From Oligoflexales bacterium (GTDB taxonomy: Bacteria > Myxococcota_A > UBA9042 > DTJE01): a stretch of 42,985 nucleotides of DNA. The notes beneath the pieces were generated by a model. The model did no database searches and was not told the origin of the DNA. It worked only from the letters and a program-made list of their open reading frames with translations. Shown here piece by piece: positions 32,238 to 41,351 of this stretch. The stretch is taken from the NCBI GenBank assembly GCA_012840965.1, contig DUVQ01000084.1, positions 1 to 42,985 of the forward strand, read 5' to 3'. Position numbers and translations under genes: made by a program. Numbering within the stretch: position 1 is the stretch's first letter; each line of letters opens with the position of its first letter.

Positions 32238-32585
32238 TCAGCCGTGTTTTCTGAACATGAAATAAGCCGCTCCGACTAGACAAAGGCCGGCCCAAAGGTA
32301 GTCCAGGCTTAGTTTTTCCTTCATGTAGAGCGTGGCGAACAGGAAGAACACGACCATGGTGATGACTTCCTGCATTACCTTTAACTGCCCCAGCGAATAC
32401 ATTTGGAAACCGATGCGGTTCGCCGGAACCTGCAGACAATATTCAAAAAAGGCGACTCCCCAGCTTACCGGAATGGCCACTATCAGCGGCTTGGCCCGCA
32501 GATCCTTCAGATGTCCGTACCAGGCGTAGGTCATGAACACGTTTGAAAACAACAGCAACAGCGGCGGAAAAATCCTGGAAGGCAT
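32238..32585 (-). CDS. DUF486 (DMT-like) small membrane protein
   Basis: A 115-residue inner-membrane protein with four hydrophobic helices. The sequence is typical of the DUF486 family (FSNVFMTYAWYGHLKDL, IPVSWGVAFFEYCLQVPANRIGF, YSLGQLKVMQEVITMVVF, KLSLDYLWAGLCLVGAAYFMF), related to half-size drug/metabolite transporters. The substrate is unknown. CAGGAG 6 nt upstream supports the ATG. It is convergent with the 134-aa gene and divergent from rhuM. Confidence 0.9.
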   Translation of the reverse strand: MPSRIFPPLLLLFSNVFMTYAWYGHLKDLRAKPLIVAIPVSWGVAFFEYCLQVPANRIGFQMYSLGQLKVMQEVITMVVFFLFATLYMKEKLSLDYLWAGLCLVGAAYFMFRKHG

Positions 32586-32880
32586 GGCAAACTCCTGATT
32601 GGCGAACAGCTCGCAGGTGCTTAATGCACCTAAACCAAATTACGGTCAAGATTGGGATGGTCACCAAAGAATGGCGGGTATTACTGGGCTAGGTCCTTGG
32701 TTGGAGTATTATCAGGAGGATCGCAGGCCTGCGCAAAACTTAACTCTGGGTTATTATTCGTATCTGGAGCGGCACTTGAGGCACGCCGAGCGTTGTACGC
32801 CGACTGGACGAGCCAAACGACGCGGGTCACTTCCAAGGGGTGCAGAGGTTGGTCGCCGGCGTCCTAGAGGCGGAGGTTGC
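32586..32880. other. 295-bp gap upstream of rhuM, possible gene remnant
   Basis: It contains a perfect 6-bp hairpin AGGTGC-N5-GCACCT (32615-32631). It also has a 71-codon frame (32652-32867) whose translation looks protein-like (GAALEARRALYADW, TRVTSKG) without a usable start, and an open frame joined to rhuM. I recognise no family; a decayed gene is possible. Confidence 0.35.
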
Positions 32881-33924
32881 ATGAGCAGTAAAAAGAATTC
32901 CAATGGCGGCTCTCTGGTTAGGTCCTCGGCGGCCGAGTACCTGACCTTTGTGGCGGCCAGCGGCGCAGGTGGTGTAGAGGCAGTCTACGCCGACGAAAAC
33001 GTGTGGCTTAGCCAAAAGATGATGGCGCAGCTTTACGATGTCGAGGTGCCGACCATCAATTACCATCTGAAAAAGGTGTTTGCGGACAGCGAGTTAGAGG
33101 AGGACGCAGTTATTAGAAATTTTCTAATAACTGCCGCTGATGGTAAGACCTACGATACCAAACACTACAACCTTTCAGCCATCATTGCCGTTGGTTACAA
33201 GGTTAACTCCGAAAGGGCCGTTCAGTTTCGCAAGTGGGCCACGCTGGTCATTCAGGAGTTCACGATCAAGGGCTTCGCAATGGACGACGAGCGACTCAAG
33301 CGCGGTGGCTCTGTCCTGAGTGATCGCTACTTCGAGGAGCAATTACAGCGCATCCGAGAAATTCGGTTGTCCGAGCGCAAGTTCTACCAGAAGATCACCG
33401 ATATCTACGCAACATCCATCGACTACGACGTGACGGCGCAGGCTACCAAGCGCTTCTTTGCCACGGTACAGAACAAGCTGCATTGGGCCATCCACGGGCA
33501 CACAGCTGCAGAGGTCATCGTTGAGCGCGCTGACTCTACCAAGGAGCACATGGGCCTTTCCACCTGGACTGACGCGCCCCATGGCAAGATTCAGAAGTTC
33601 GATGTTGTTGTGGCCAAGAACTACCTGACCGAACATGAGCTCAAGCAGCTTTCGCGGTTAGTAAATGCGTACCTGGACGTCGCCGAAGATATGGCGCTGC
33701 GTAAAATTCCCATGACCATGCAGGACTGGGAGACGCGCCTCAATCGCTTCTTGGCCGCGACTGATCGCGAGGTTCTGCAGGATGCCGGCAAGGTGACGGC
33801 CGAGATCGCAAAAGCACACGCTGAAAGCGAGTTCGAGAAGTATCGCATCATTCAGGACCGACTGTTCGAAAGCGACTTCGACCGAATCGTCGCAAAATCG
33901 CGCCGCTTGGAAGGAGATAGGTGA
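32881..33924 (+). CDS. rhuM: RhuM-family protein
   Basis: A 347-residue protein of the virulence RhuM family, common in accessory regions and near restriction systems; molecular function unknown. The N-terminal half has a DNA-binding/antirepressor-like look (WLSQKMMAQLYDVEVPTINYHLKKVF, YNLSAIIAVGYKVNSERAVQFRKWA). The C-terminal half has the family blocks RFFATVQNKLHWAIHGHTAAEVIVERAD and DVVVAKNYLTEHELKQLSRLVNAYLD. GGAGG 5 nt upstream fixes the ATG at 32881 despite an in-frame open extension. Its codon use (C/G third positions) differs from the flanks, which fits transfer. No partner toxin or restriction gene is present. Confidence 0.9.
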   Translation: MSSKKNSNGGSLVRSSAAEYLTFVAASGAGGVEAVYADENVWLSQKMMAQLYDVEVPTINYHLKKVFADSELEEDAVIRNFLITAADGKTYDTKHYNLSAIIAVGYKVNSERAVQFRKWATLVIQEFTIKGFAMDDERLKRGGSVLSDRYFEEQLQRIREIRLSERKFYQKITDIYATSIDYDVTAQATKRFFATVQNKLHWAIHGHTAAEVIVERADSTKEHMGLSTWTDAPHGKIQKFDVVVAKNYLTEHELKQLSRLVNAYLDVAEDMALRKIPMTMQDWETRLNRFLAATDREVLQDAGKVTAEIAKAHAESEFEKYRIIQDRLFESDFDRIVAKSRRLEGDR

Positions 33925-34006
33925 GAGCTTTTGTGGCGCCAATGCTCCTGTCCCCGTGCACCGATTTGATATACAATAGCCACCGCTTCTTTTTATGGAG
34001 GACAAG

Positions 34007-35914
34007 ATGGCGTCTTTTGATGGTCTGCGATGTAAACCGTTGCTTGCATGTGCTTTGGCTACTGGTCTTATGGCCCCTGCAGGAGCCTTGGCTTGGACAA
34101 AATATACTCCTAGTGGTGATGCAAAGCGGGAAGATGTTCCAAAAGAGTACCGCTGGAGCCTTGAGCATTTGTTTGGCTCTTATGAAGAATGGGAGCAGTT
34201 GTTTACCCAGTTGGAAGGCCAGCTTCCTGAGCTTGAGCCTTGCCGTGGGACCTTGGCTCAGGGCGCTCAGCAGATTAAAAAGTGCCTTGATCTGAGCTTT
34301 GGTTTGAAGCAAGAACTGTACCGACTGGCGGTGTTTGCAGACGCCGACTACTCGACTGATCGAACCCTTTCCGCGGCAAAGGTCCGATCAGATAGGGTGC
34401 AAGCCCTGTTTACAAGATTCAGCGAGGCTTCATCGTTCATTCAACCTGAACTTTTGGCGATTGAACCGGATGTTTTACGCTCTTACATCAAGGCTGAACC
34501 TGGCTTGGAGCCTTATGCTCACACCTTGGAAGACTTGATCCGCCGCCGCGCACATATCCTTTCGCCTGACCAAGAACGAATCTTGGCGTTGACCGGCGAT
34601 CTGGCGGCAACCCCTTACTCGATTCACGCCGCTATTGAAGAAGACGTTAAGTTTCCACCTGTGATTGATGAAAATGGCAAGGAAATTGCCCTGACCATGG
34701 CATCTTTTCCAGGTTTCAGAGACTCACAAAACCGTGAGTTCAGGAAACAGGCGGTTGACAAGTTCTTTGGAACGCTTAGAGCTTATGCTCGCTCGTTTGC
34801 AGCTTCACTGGACGCCGCAGTTAAGGCCAACATCATGTACGCAAAAGCACGTGGCTATGAATCGGCCCTTGAGGCAAGCGTGGACGCCAACGCAGTACCG
34901 CCCGTTGTCTACAAAACCCTGGTCGAGGCCACCAGGGCCAACCTGCCCAAGACGTTGCATCGCTATGTGAAGCTGCGCCAAAAGCTGATGGGCATTGATG
35001 AAGTCCACTACTACGACCTTTACACGGCGCTGTTTCCAAAGGCCAGCATGGATATGCCATATCCAGAGGCAACCAAGGTGGTGCTTGAATCGCTAAAGCC
35101 ACTTGGCAAAGACTATATCAAGATGGTGGAAGTGGGACTGGACCCCAAAAATGGCTGGGTTGACGTGTACCCCAACAAAGGTAAACGAAGCGGGGCCTAC
35201 TGTAACTCGTCCTATCGTCGCCACCCCATCGTCTTTTTGAACCACCTGGATCGTTTGGAAGACGTCTTTACACTGACCCACGAGTTTGGCCACGCCCTGC
35301 ACTTCCATTTGGCAAATCAGGCCCAGGCGTTTCCAAATGCGGACGCGCCCATCTTTTTGGCGGAAATCGCATCTACCTTTAATGAAACTCTGCTGCTGGA
35401 TCACCTGCTGAAAAAGGCCAAAACTAAAGAACAGCGGCTGGCCCTTTTGAACAAGCGAGTAGAAAGCATTCGAACCACCGTTTTCCGTCAGGTCATGTTT
35501 GCCGAATTTGAGGCCGCCATTCACGCGGAAGTCGAAGGCGGCGGCGCCCTTACAGCAGACCGCCTGGCAGAGATCTATGAAGGCCTGGTACGGACCTACT
35601 ACGGCCCAGATTTCAAGGTTGGAGCAGACGATGGCTACGAATGGGCTTACATCCCCCATTTCTACTACAACTTTTATGTCTACCAGTATGCAACTGGCCT
35701 GATGTCGGCTATCGCGCTTGCCAAAAACGTTACCAGCGGCGACAAAAAGGCGACCAAGCGCTATCTGGACTTTTTGGCAGAAGGCGGCTCAGACTGGCCA
35801 ATCGACTCACTAAAAAGGGCTGGCGTTGACTTGACCACCGCCGAAGCGATGCAGGCCACCTTTGACCTGTTTGCCAAAACCCTGGATGAAATCGAGGCGT
35901 TGCTCGCAAAATAG
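34007..35914 (+). CDS. pepF: oligoendopeptidase F-like M3 metallopeptidase, probably exported
   Basis: A 635-residue zinc peptidase that cuts short peptides. The M3 motif HEFGHALHFH begins at His425, with Glu426 as the catalytic base, and the third zinc ligand is in LAEIASTFNE. The body matches PepF (YRWSLEHLFGSYEEW, MYAKARGYESALEASV, YCNSSYRRHPIVFLNHL, HFYYNFYVYQYATG). Unusually for this mostly cytosolic family, the N-terminus looks like a signal peptide (about 1-28: LACALATGLMAPAGALAW). GGAGG ends 5 nt before the ATG at 34007; an ATG at 33995 would lie within that site. TACAAT at 33972 may be its -10. Confidence 0.93.
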   Translation: MASFDGLRCKPLLACALATGLMAPAGALAWTKYTPSGDAKREDVPKEYRWSLEHLFGSYEEWEQLFTQLEGQLPELEPCRGTLAQGAQQIKKCLDLSFGLKQELYRLAVFADADYSTDRTLSAAKVRSDRVQALFTRFSEASSFIQPELLAIEPDVLRSYIKAEPGLEPYAHTLEDLIRRRAHILSPDQERILALTGDLAATPYSIHAAIEEDVKFPPVIDENGKEIALTMASFPGFRDSQNREFRKQAVDKFFGTLRAYARSFAASLDAAVKANIMYAKARGYESALEASVDANAVPPVVYKTLVEATRANLPKTLHRYVKLRQKLMGIDEVHYYDLYTALFPKASMDMPYPEATKVVLESLKPLGKDYIKMVEVGLDPKNGWVDVYPNKGKRSGAYCNSSYRRHPIVFLNHLDRLEDVFTLTHEFGHALHFHLANQAQAFPNADAPIFLAEIASTFNETLLLDHLLKKAKTKEQRLALLNKRVESIRTTVFRQVMFAEFEAAIHAEVEGGGALTADRLAEIYEGLVRTYYGPDFKVGADDGYEWAYIPHFYYNFYVYQYATGLMSAIALAKNVTSGDKKATKRYLDFLAEGGSDWPIDSLKRAGVDLTTAEAMQATFDLFAKTLDEIEALLAK

Positions 35915-35955
35915 TGCCCTTCCAAGGAATTCGCCTGGTGACTAAGTGAGGGAAG

Positions 35956-37248
35956 ATGAAAAAACATGACTTGATTATCCTTGGCGCCGGCCTGTCTGGC
36001 TTGTCAACGGCCATGCACCACAAGGGCGATTATCTGATCTTGGAAAAAGATGAACGTCCAGGCGGACTTACCAGAACCGAAGACATTGAAGGATTCCTGT
36101 TTAACCACACAGGCCACTGGCTGCACCTAAGAGACCCAAGGGTTACCAAGCTGGTAAACGACCTGCTGCCAGGTCAAATGGTGACGGTAGAAAGAAAGGC
36201 GGCAGTCTACTCAAACGGTGTTTTTACCTTGTACCCATTTCAGGCAAACCTTTATGGACTGCCAAAAGAGGTGCTGCGAGAATGCCTGCAAGGTGCAGTA
36301 TCAGCCGCAATAAAAAGGGCGTCAGGCGACTATGACCAGCCTGCAAACTTCCTGGAATATGCCAAGCTGCATTTTGGCGAGGGCATCGCAAGGCACTTTA
36401 TCGTCCCTTACAACACCAAGCTTTGGGGGGTTTCTCCAGCTGAAGTCACCGCCGAATGGACCCAACGATTTGTTCCAATCCCAGACATCGGCCAGATAGT
36501 TGATGGTGCCCTTGGAATGTCCAAGGAGGCCATGGGATACAACGCGTCATTCCTTTATCCAGCCGAAGGTGGCATTGAGACGCTGGCAAAGGCCATGTTT
36601 GACCGCCTTGACCAAGACAAAGCACGGATGAATTCAGCACCCGAATCACTATCTGTAAATGGCGGCTTCATAACGCTTAATGGACAAAAGCTTTCGTTTG
36701 ATAAGCTGGTCTCATCCTTGGCATTGCCAGACCTGGTCAACCTCACCGTCGACGCTCCAGACCGAATTCGCAAAGCATCAGCCTTGCTTAGGTGCTCCCC
36801 CTTAAGGTACGTCAACGTCGCCTTGGACGTTCCAACCCCCTTACACGGCAACCACTGGATTTATTTGCCAGAATCCAAATACCCCTTCTATAGGGTGGGC
36901 TCTGCCTCCAACGCCGTGCCTGCCTTGGCACCACCTGGAAAATCTTCGCTTTATGTGGAGTTAGCCAATGACTCGATAGCATCTAAAGATGACATAATCA
37001 GTTCACTGACCGAGTTCCTGATCGAGACAGGATCCATTCAAAGTGCTAAACAGGTATTATTCACTGCCTTCAGGGAACACCCCTGGGGCTATGTGATTTT
37101 TGATGACAATTGTGCGAATGCCAGACAGGAAATCATTGATTTCTATGCCGATAAAGGCGTTTTATCGATCGGCCGCTATGGTGGATGGACGTACAATTCT
37201 ATGGAAGACGCCATAATTGATGGCATCAACGCGGCGTCGCGGATTTAA
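35956..37248 (+). CDS. FAD-dependent oxidoreductase (amine oxidase/Glf-like)
   Basis: A 430-residue flavoprotein: GAGLSGLSTA (10-19) binds FAD, ERPGGLTRTE and NHTGHWLHLRDP follow the pattern of UDP-galactopyranose mutase and protoporphyrinogen-oxidase relatives, LWGVSPAEVTAEW is a central block and SIGRYGGWTYNSMEDAIIDG is the C-terminal FAD contact. With a GT2 glycosyltransferase and a deacetylase behind it, a sugar-nucleotide or lipid-linked sugar substrate is likely, but none is proven. The ATG has GAGGGAAG just upstream. It heads the polysaccharide operon; the next gene is 12 bp away. Confidence 0.85.
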   Translation: MKKHDLIILGAGLSGLSTAMHHKGDYLILEKDERPGGLTRTEDIEGFLFNHTGHWLHLRDPRVTKLVNDLLPGQMVTVERKAAVYSNGVFTLYPFQANLYGLPKEVLRECLQGAVSAAIKRASGDYDQPANFLEYAKLHFGEGIARHFIVPYNTKLWGVSPAEVTAEWTQRFVPIPDIGQIVDGALGMSKEAMGYNASFLYPAEGGIETLAKAMFDRLDQDKARMNSAPESLSVNGGFITLNGQKLSFDKLVSSLALPDLVNLTVDAPDRIRKASALLRCSPLRYVNVALDVPTPLHGNHWIYLPESKYPFYRVGSASNAVPALAPPGKSSLYVELANDSIASKDDIISSLTEFLIETGSIQSAKQVLFTAFREHPWGYVIFDDNCANARQEIIDFYADKGVLSIGRYGGWTYNSMEDAIIDGINAASRI

Positions 37249-37260
37249 CGGAGAGACTTG

Positions 37261-37989
37261 ATGGCCCCTAAATCAGACACCCCTTATGAGATGACCGTGG
37301 TAATCCCCGTTTATAACGAGGAAGGGCTGCTATCTACAGCAATCAACGATTTAATTCCAAGGCTTGCAGAGATCCCCCTGACTACTGAAGTCATTATTTC
37401 CCAAAACGGCAGTAAGGATAAAACCCCCGAGATAGCCGCTGAATTAGCAGCCAAATATGACAACGTTCGGGTGCTAAACACAGATGAGCCGAACTACGGC
37501 CTAGCGCTACGCAGGGGCATCAAGGCCGCCAAAGGCACGTATGTGATGTGCGATGAGATTGACATCTGTGATGTTGATTTTTATCGCGCCGCCCTTGAGA
37601 TCCTCCAGGCTAACAAGGCAGACATGGTGGTAGGCTCCAAGCGCCATCCTGACGCTAACGACGCTCGTCCACCCATGCGAAAATTTGCCACCTGGGTCTT
37701 GAACAAGATGCTGAAAGTGGCCGTCGGCTTCCAGGGAACAGACACCCACGGTCTTAAAGCGTTTCGACGCGAACCAGTACTGCCTGTAGTTGACCTCTGC
37801 ATAGTGGACAAGGATCTGTTCGCAAGCGAGTTGGTCATCCGAGCCGAGCGCTTGATTCGAGTCGTCGAAATCCCTGTTACCATTATGGAAAAGCGCCCTC
37901 CGTCCATCAATTTGTTTAAAAGGGTCCCAAATGTCATGAGAAATATGGGGCGCCTATTCGTTGTGATCCGCCTTAATCGTGAAGCCTGA
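37261..37989 (+). CDS. family 2 glycosyltransferase
   Basis: A 242-residue GT-A fold enzyme without membrane helices. VVIPVYNEEGLLSTAINDL opens the Rossmann part, QNGSKDKT contacts the nucleotide, NYGLALRRGIKAAKG and the acidic DEIDICD stand for the DxD-like metal site, and GTDTHGLKAFRRE is the acceptor-side block. It resembles dolichol-phosphate-mannose-synthase-like GT2 enzymes that charge a lipid carrier. The ATG has GGAGAG upstream; a TTG at 37258 is adjacent. Confidence 0.88.
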   Translation: MAPKSDTPYEMTVVIPVYNEEGLLSTAINDLIPRLAEIPLTTEVIISQNGSKDKTPEIAAELAAKYDNVRVLNTDEPNYGLALRRGIKAAKGTYVMCDEIDICDVDFYRAALEILQANKADMVVGSKRHPDANDARPPMRKFATWVLNKMLKVAVGFQGTDTHGLKAFRREPVLPVVDLCIVDKDLFASELVIRAERLIRVVEIPVTIMEKRPPSINLFKRVPNVMRNMGRLFVVIRLNREA

Positions 37990-38006
37990 TAGCCCAGGAG
38001 GCGACA

Positions 38007-38897
38007 GTGGTCAGTCAGCCAACCTTCTGTGTGAGCATTGATCTGGATGACCTGCGTTACTACCGCGCCATCCACGCCTTGCCACCAGTTGAAGACACCC
38101 CCATAATTTTTGAAAAGGCGCTCCCAAGGTTTTTTGACCTGTGCAACAAAGTGGGCCTGAAGGCCACGTTTTTTACCATCTCGATGGATTTGCAGTGGGA
38201 TGAAGCCAAGCAGGCCTTAAAAAAGGCAATCGCTGATGGTCACGAAATAGCCAGTCACAGCCATTCGCACTTTTACAATCTTTCACAACTGGATCGCTGT
38301 GAAATTATTACAGAAGTCGCAGGCTCAAAAACCGAACTAGAGACCCAACTTGAAATCACTGTAAAGGGCTTTCGAGGCCCAGGTTACAACCTGTCTCCCA
38401 CCTTGTTGTCTGTCCTGGCTGAGGCTGGATTTACATACGATGCGTCAATTTTGCCTTCGCCGCCTTACTGGGCTGCCAGAGCCAGCATCATTGCGGGCAT
38501 GCGCCTGCTCGGCCAGCGCAGTTCATCGATCCCAGGCAGAGGGCGCGATTTTTTCAAAAGCAGAAACCCATCTAAATGGCCCAACGGCCTGATGGAGTAC
38601 CCCATAACTGCATGTGGCCCTGCGATGATGCCACTTATTGGTACGACCATCACGTCTGACTCCTTGATGCGAAATCACATCGTCAGATGCGCAAAGCGTC
38701 TGCCATTTGTCCAGGTGGAATTCCATGCCATCGACTTTTTAGACATTGTCCATGACAAACTTGATCCGGCCCTCGCTGTTGAGCCAGCATTGAAGGTGCC
38801 TTTAAGCACTCGTTTGGCCTCTTTTGAGCATGTGCTATCAACCCTTGCACTGGGCCGCCAGACACCTGTTTTAGCTGAGATAGGAGTCAAACGATGA
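38007..38897 (+). CDS. polysaccharide deacetylase (NodB fold)
   Basis: A 296-residue CE4-like hydrolase. The metal motif begins with SIDLDDLRYY (a variant of TFDDG, with consecutive Asp), then EIASHSHSHFYNLS gives the two His ligands, and FRGPGYN is the RxPY-type motif. It has no signal peptide, so it would act in the cytoplasm on a precursor, as expected for intracellular members of surface-glycan operons. The GTG start has AGGAGG closely upstream. It overlaps the next ATG by 4 bp. Confidence 0.88.
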   Translation: MVSQPTFCVSIDLDDLRYYRAIHALPPVEDTPIIFEKALPRFFDLCNKVGLKATFFTISMDLQWDEAKQALKKAIADGHEIASHSHSHFYNLSQLDRCEIITEVAGSKTELETQLEITVKGFRGPGYNLSPTLLSVLAEAGFTYDASILPSPPYWAARASIIAGMRLLGQRSSSIPGRGRDFFKSRNPSKWPNGLMEYPITACGPAMMPLIGTTITSDSLMRNHIVRCAKRLPFVQVEFHAIDFLDIVHDKLDPALAVEPALKVPLSTRLASFEHVLSTLALGRQTPVLAEIGVKR

Positions 38898-40849
38898 CTG
38901 ACTACGAATTACTTTTTGCGATGAGAGCCGCCATGCATCCACTTTCCCCAGGGGAAGTCGGAGGCTCCCACTCTGAGGTTTTTTCCTTTGATCCCAAAGA
39001 ATTACGAGACGTTTTCGAGGATTTGGCCCAAAGACACGGCGGGAATGTTCAGGCTGCTAGGGCACAAGCCGACAAAATCAGCGGCCGCTTTTTGGTAAAA
39101 GTAGGCAATATTCACGATTATGTGGTCAAGCTAAAGGACGATAAAGCCTCAACAATCAGGCGATATCTTGTATCCGAGGCGTTTGGGCCCGCCGGTTACA
39201 ATTTGGCCCCCACTTTGGACAAGCTGGAAGTCGACGGTCGAGAGGCTGTCAGGGAAATCCCGTACTTGGCATATGGCGACATCGAAGACCAGTTTGCCCC
39301 AGATATCCTTGGAAATGCGGCAAAAGTGATCAGCGGACACCGTCCAACCTCTAAAATTGACGGCACCTTTTCGATCCGCGAGGCAAATGGGCAACGCATC
39401 CATCGCTCAGCATACGACATTTGGCATGAGGACCCATATCTTAAAGCGTCCATCCCTGACTTTGCGGCACTTAGGCGCTTTCAGGCCTTTTTAAGGGAGC
39501 ACCCCATTGACACGACTATGACTGCAAGGCTGCAGTCCTTTTTCAATGCTCCAATTACAGTCGGTTTTCGCGACACCCTGCGGTTTTTGGAAGGGGGGCG
39601 TCATCCTAATTTAGGCTGGGACAAAGCCCTGGACATCATTCACAGATCGTTTATGGCCCATCCCGAAGAAAATTTCCTGCCGCCAGAAATTAACTACTAC
39701 ACCAAGTCCATCGCGCTTCACCCAGATACTGTGGTTCGGATCTCTAAAGCCAATACCGTGGCAGCCAGTTATTTTGCCAAGTGGCTGGTAGCACGCCTGC
39801 CATTTAACTGGACCACCCACATTTCTGATTCAGAATTACACGAAATCGCATCTGGTATATTGGAAATCCACCACGAATACCCGCTGTTTGAGGTCGAACC
39901 TTACTCTGGAGTCTTTAGTACCGCAGGACTTCGCTTATTGCTTAGGCTTGCGGTTGGAACCCTCATCCATCTAAGCGGCATTGACATACCTGAGCGGCGC
40001 AATCCAATCAGCGAATCTTTAGCCCAACAAGTACGGCCAGTTGCACGATTTTTGGAAGGGCTTTCCGAATCTGACAGAAGTAAATTCCTGGTCATTGTAA
40101 ATGGAATGCTGTGGGAAATGGCGGTCGCAGGCGGCGTACCTGACGGCAACGGTGGAGTCCACCCATTTAAACGGATTGATCAAACTTTCTACTCGTTCCA
40201 AGAAAAGGCACAGTACAGCGTTCAATCAATCGGTTCAGTGCATGACTTGCTGACCATGGAGGATTTACTGACATCCAGAGGGCAGGCGGTGTTAGACTCT
40301 CATCCAGCACTTTCCAGAAAGCTTGTTGTGTTTTTCGTGCTTGCTTACCGCTATTTCCACGATTCTGGACACGCCCCTGACTTCCGTCCTGATGACGCAG
40401 GTCTGGATTTGTTCGTGCGCGGAATCTGGGGATATAAAACACGCAACGTGCTGATAACTATAGGAAAGGATAAGAAAGGGCGCCCGATTGAGCAGATTCG
40501 ATTCGTCGACAACAAGGACCAGTTCAAGCAGTATCGCCGCTTTGAAGACAGCGAACGCCCCCTTGGCCTCATCAAGCATGGAATTCGTCTAGTTGAACCG
40601 GTAGTAAGGCCTGCTATGGAGCGGTCCATCGGTATGTATGTACAAAAAGTAGCTGACCAAGAAGGGATTGAGCCTGCAGATATCCCGGACTTACCAAAAC
40701 TGGTCGCCTCAGTTGCTAGGCAGGTGATGCAAAGCGGCGTGGATTCAGCCCTAGTGCACAGCGGAGCAATCCTGCACGACGCCATAGATGACACCTCGAA
40801 TGCAGTGGAGCGCGTGTTAAGGAAGATGCCCAGAAGAAAAGGCAGGTAG
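38894..40849 (+). CDS. large protein of unknown function in the polysaccharide operon
   Basis: A 651-residue cytoplasmic protein I do not recognise. Two stretches recall a divergent kinase-like fold: FLVKVGNIHDYVVKLKDD near residue 70 (a possible nucleotide-binding strand and Lys) and, near 490-540, FHDSGHAPDFRPDD ... TRNVLIT ... IRFVDNKDQF, in the order His-Asp...Asn...Asp seen in aminoglycoside-phosphotransferase-like enzymes. About 350 mainly helical residues lie between. This is a guess from pattern order. Its ATG overlaps the deacetylase stop (ATGA), so it is translationally coupled and belongs to the same pathway. Repeat copy B follows. Confidence 0.8.
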   Translation: MTDYELLFAMRAAMHPLSPGEVGGSHSEVFSFDPKELRDVFEDLAQRHGGNVQAARAQADKISGRFLVKVGNIHDYVVKLKDDKASTIRRYLVSEAFGPAGYNLAPTLDKLEVDGREAVREIPYLAYGDIEDQFAPDILGNAAKVISGHRPTSKIDGTFSIREANGQRIHRSAYDIWHEDPYLKASIPDFAALRRFQAFLREHPIDTTMTARLQSFFNAPITVGFRDTLRFLEGGRHPNLGWDKALDIIHRSFMAHPEENFLPPEINYYTKSIALHPDTVVRISKANTVAASYFAKWLVARLPFNWTTHISDSELHEIASGILEIHHEYPLFEVEPYSGVFSTAGLRLLLRLAVGTLIHLSGIDIPERRNPISESLAQQVRPVARFLEGLSESDRSKFLVIVNGMLWEMAVAGGVPDGNGGVHPFKRIDQTFYSFQEKAQYSVQSIGSVHDLLTMEDLLTSRGQAVLDSHPALSRKLVVFFVLAYRYFHDSGHAPDFRPDDAGLDLFVRGIWGYKTRNVLITIGKDKKGRPIEQIRFVDNKDQFKQYRRFEDSERPLGLIKHGIRLVEPVVRPAMERSIGMYVQKVADQEGIEPADIPDLPKLVASVARQVMQSGVDSALVHSGAILHDAIDDTSNAVERVLRKMPRRKGR

Positions 40850-40880
40850 AGGCAGGAGGCAGGACGACGTTTGTGCTGAG

Positions 40881-40962
40881 CTGCAGGATTTGAAGCTAAA
40901 AGAAGGTCGAGAGGGCACCCAGCAACATGGTCCGGGGGCAATCCTGGAGGGCGCTATCGGGA
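40881..40962 (+). repeat. dispersed repeat, copy B (3'-truncated)
   Basis: Matches the first 82 bp of copy A with about six differences, then departs after CGCTATCGGGA, so it keeps only the left arm of the core hairpin. It starts 31 bp after the stop of the 651-aa gene, behind a short G-rich stretch (40850-40867). Confidence 0.85.
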
Positions 40963-40980
40963 ATCAAAACGTGCTAATTA

Positions 40981-41010
40981 GCAGGATCTGTAGCGGGCAC
41001 AGGGGCGGGG
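40981..41010 (+). repeat. seed motif plus short G-rich array
   Basis: GCAGGATCTGTAGC (40981-40994) followed by GGGCACAGGGGCGGGG, 18 bp after copy B. The remaining 92 bp to the next gene hold nothing I recognise besides its ribosome site. Confidence 0.65.
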
Positions 41011-41102
41011 CAAATTTCCCGGAGATTTCCAATCTTTAGCGCTTTTGTTGCCGCTTATTTTGCAAGCTGTTAGAATTTAGTTTGGGCTTCGAGGTGCAAG
41101 TC

Positions 41103-41327
41103 ATGAGAATACTTTTGGCGCTGTTGTTTGTTTTTGGTGTTTCCATCGGCTGTGACAGAGGGGTTGAAGAATTCCCACCGCCAACTGGCAGAAGCGAAAA
41201 TAATGGGGCCACTCCAAACCAAGCGTTTGTTGGGCCCAACAAGCCTAACATCCGATTTTCTAAGGATGTTGTACAACCTTCTCCTGACGCTGGCGACGAA
41301 GAAGAAGAGGAAGAAGAGGAATTCTAG
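41103..41327 (+). CDS. short lipoprotein with an acidic tail
   Basis: A 74-residue protein: an N-terminal hydrophobic segment ending VSIGC (Cys17), a possible lipobox, a Pro/Asn-rich middle, and a run of eight Glu in nine residues at the C-terminus. No known family. GAGGTG 7 nt upstream fixes the ATG at 41103. It precedes another lipoprotein gene by 24 bp and probably shares its transcript. The acidic tail could bind cations or a basic partner. Confidence 0.65.
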   Translation: MRILLALLFVFGVSIGCDRGVEEFPPPTGRSENNGATPNQAFVGPNKPNIRFSKDVVQPSPDAGDEEEEEEEEF

Positions 41328-41351
41328 CCCCCCAGCCACACGGAGGATTAA

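Noticed and set aside
32599-32880. N-terminal extension of RhuM by 94 codons
   Set aside because: The upstream frame starts at a TTG without a ribosome site and is Arg-rich near the junction; GGAGG directly before the ATG at 32881 and the family length favour the short form.
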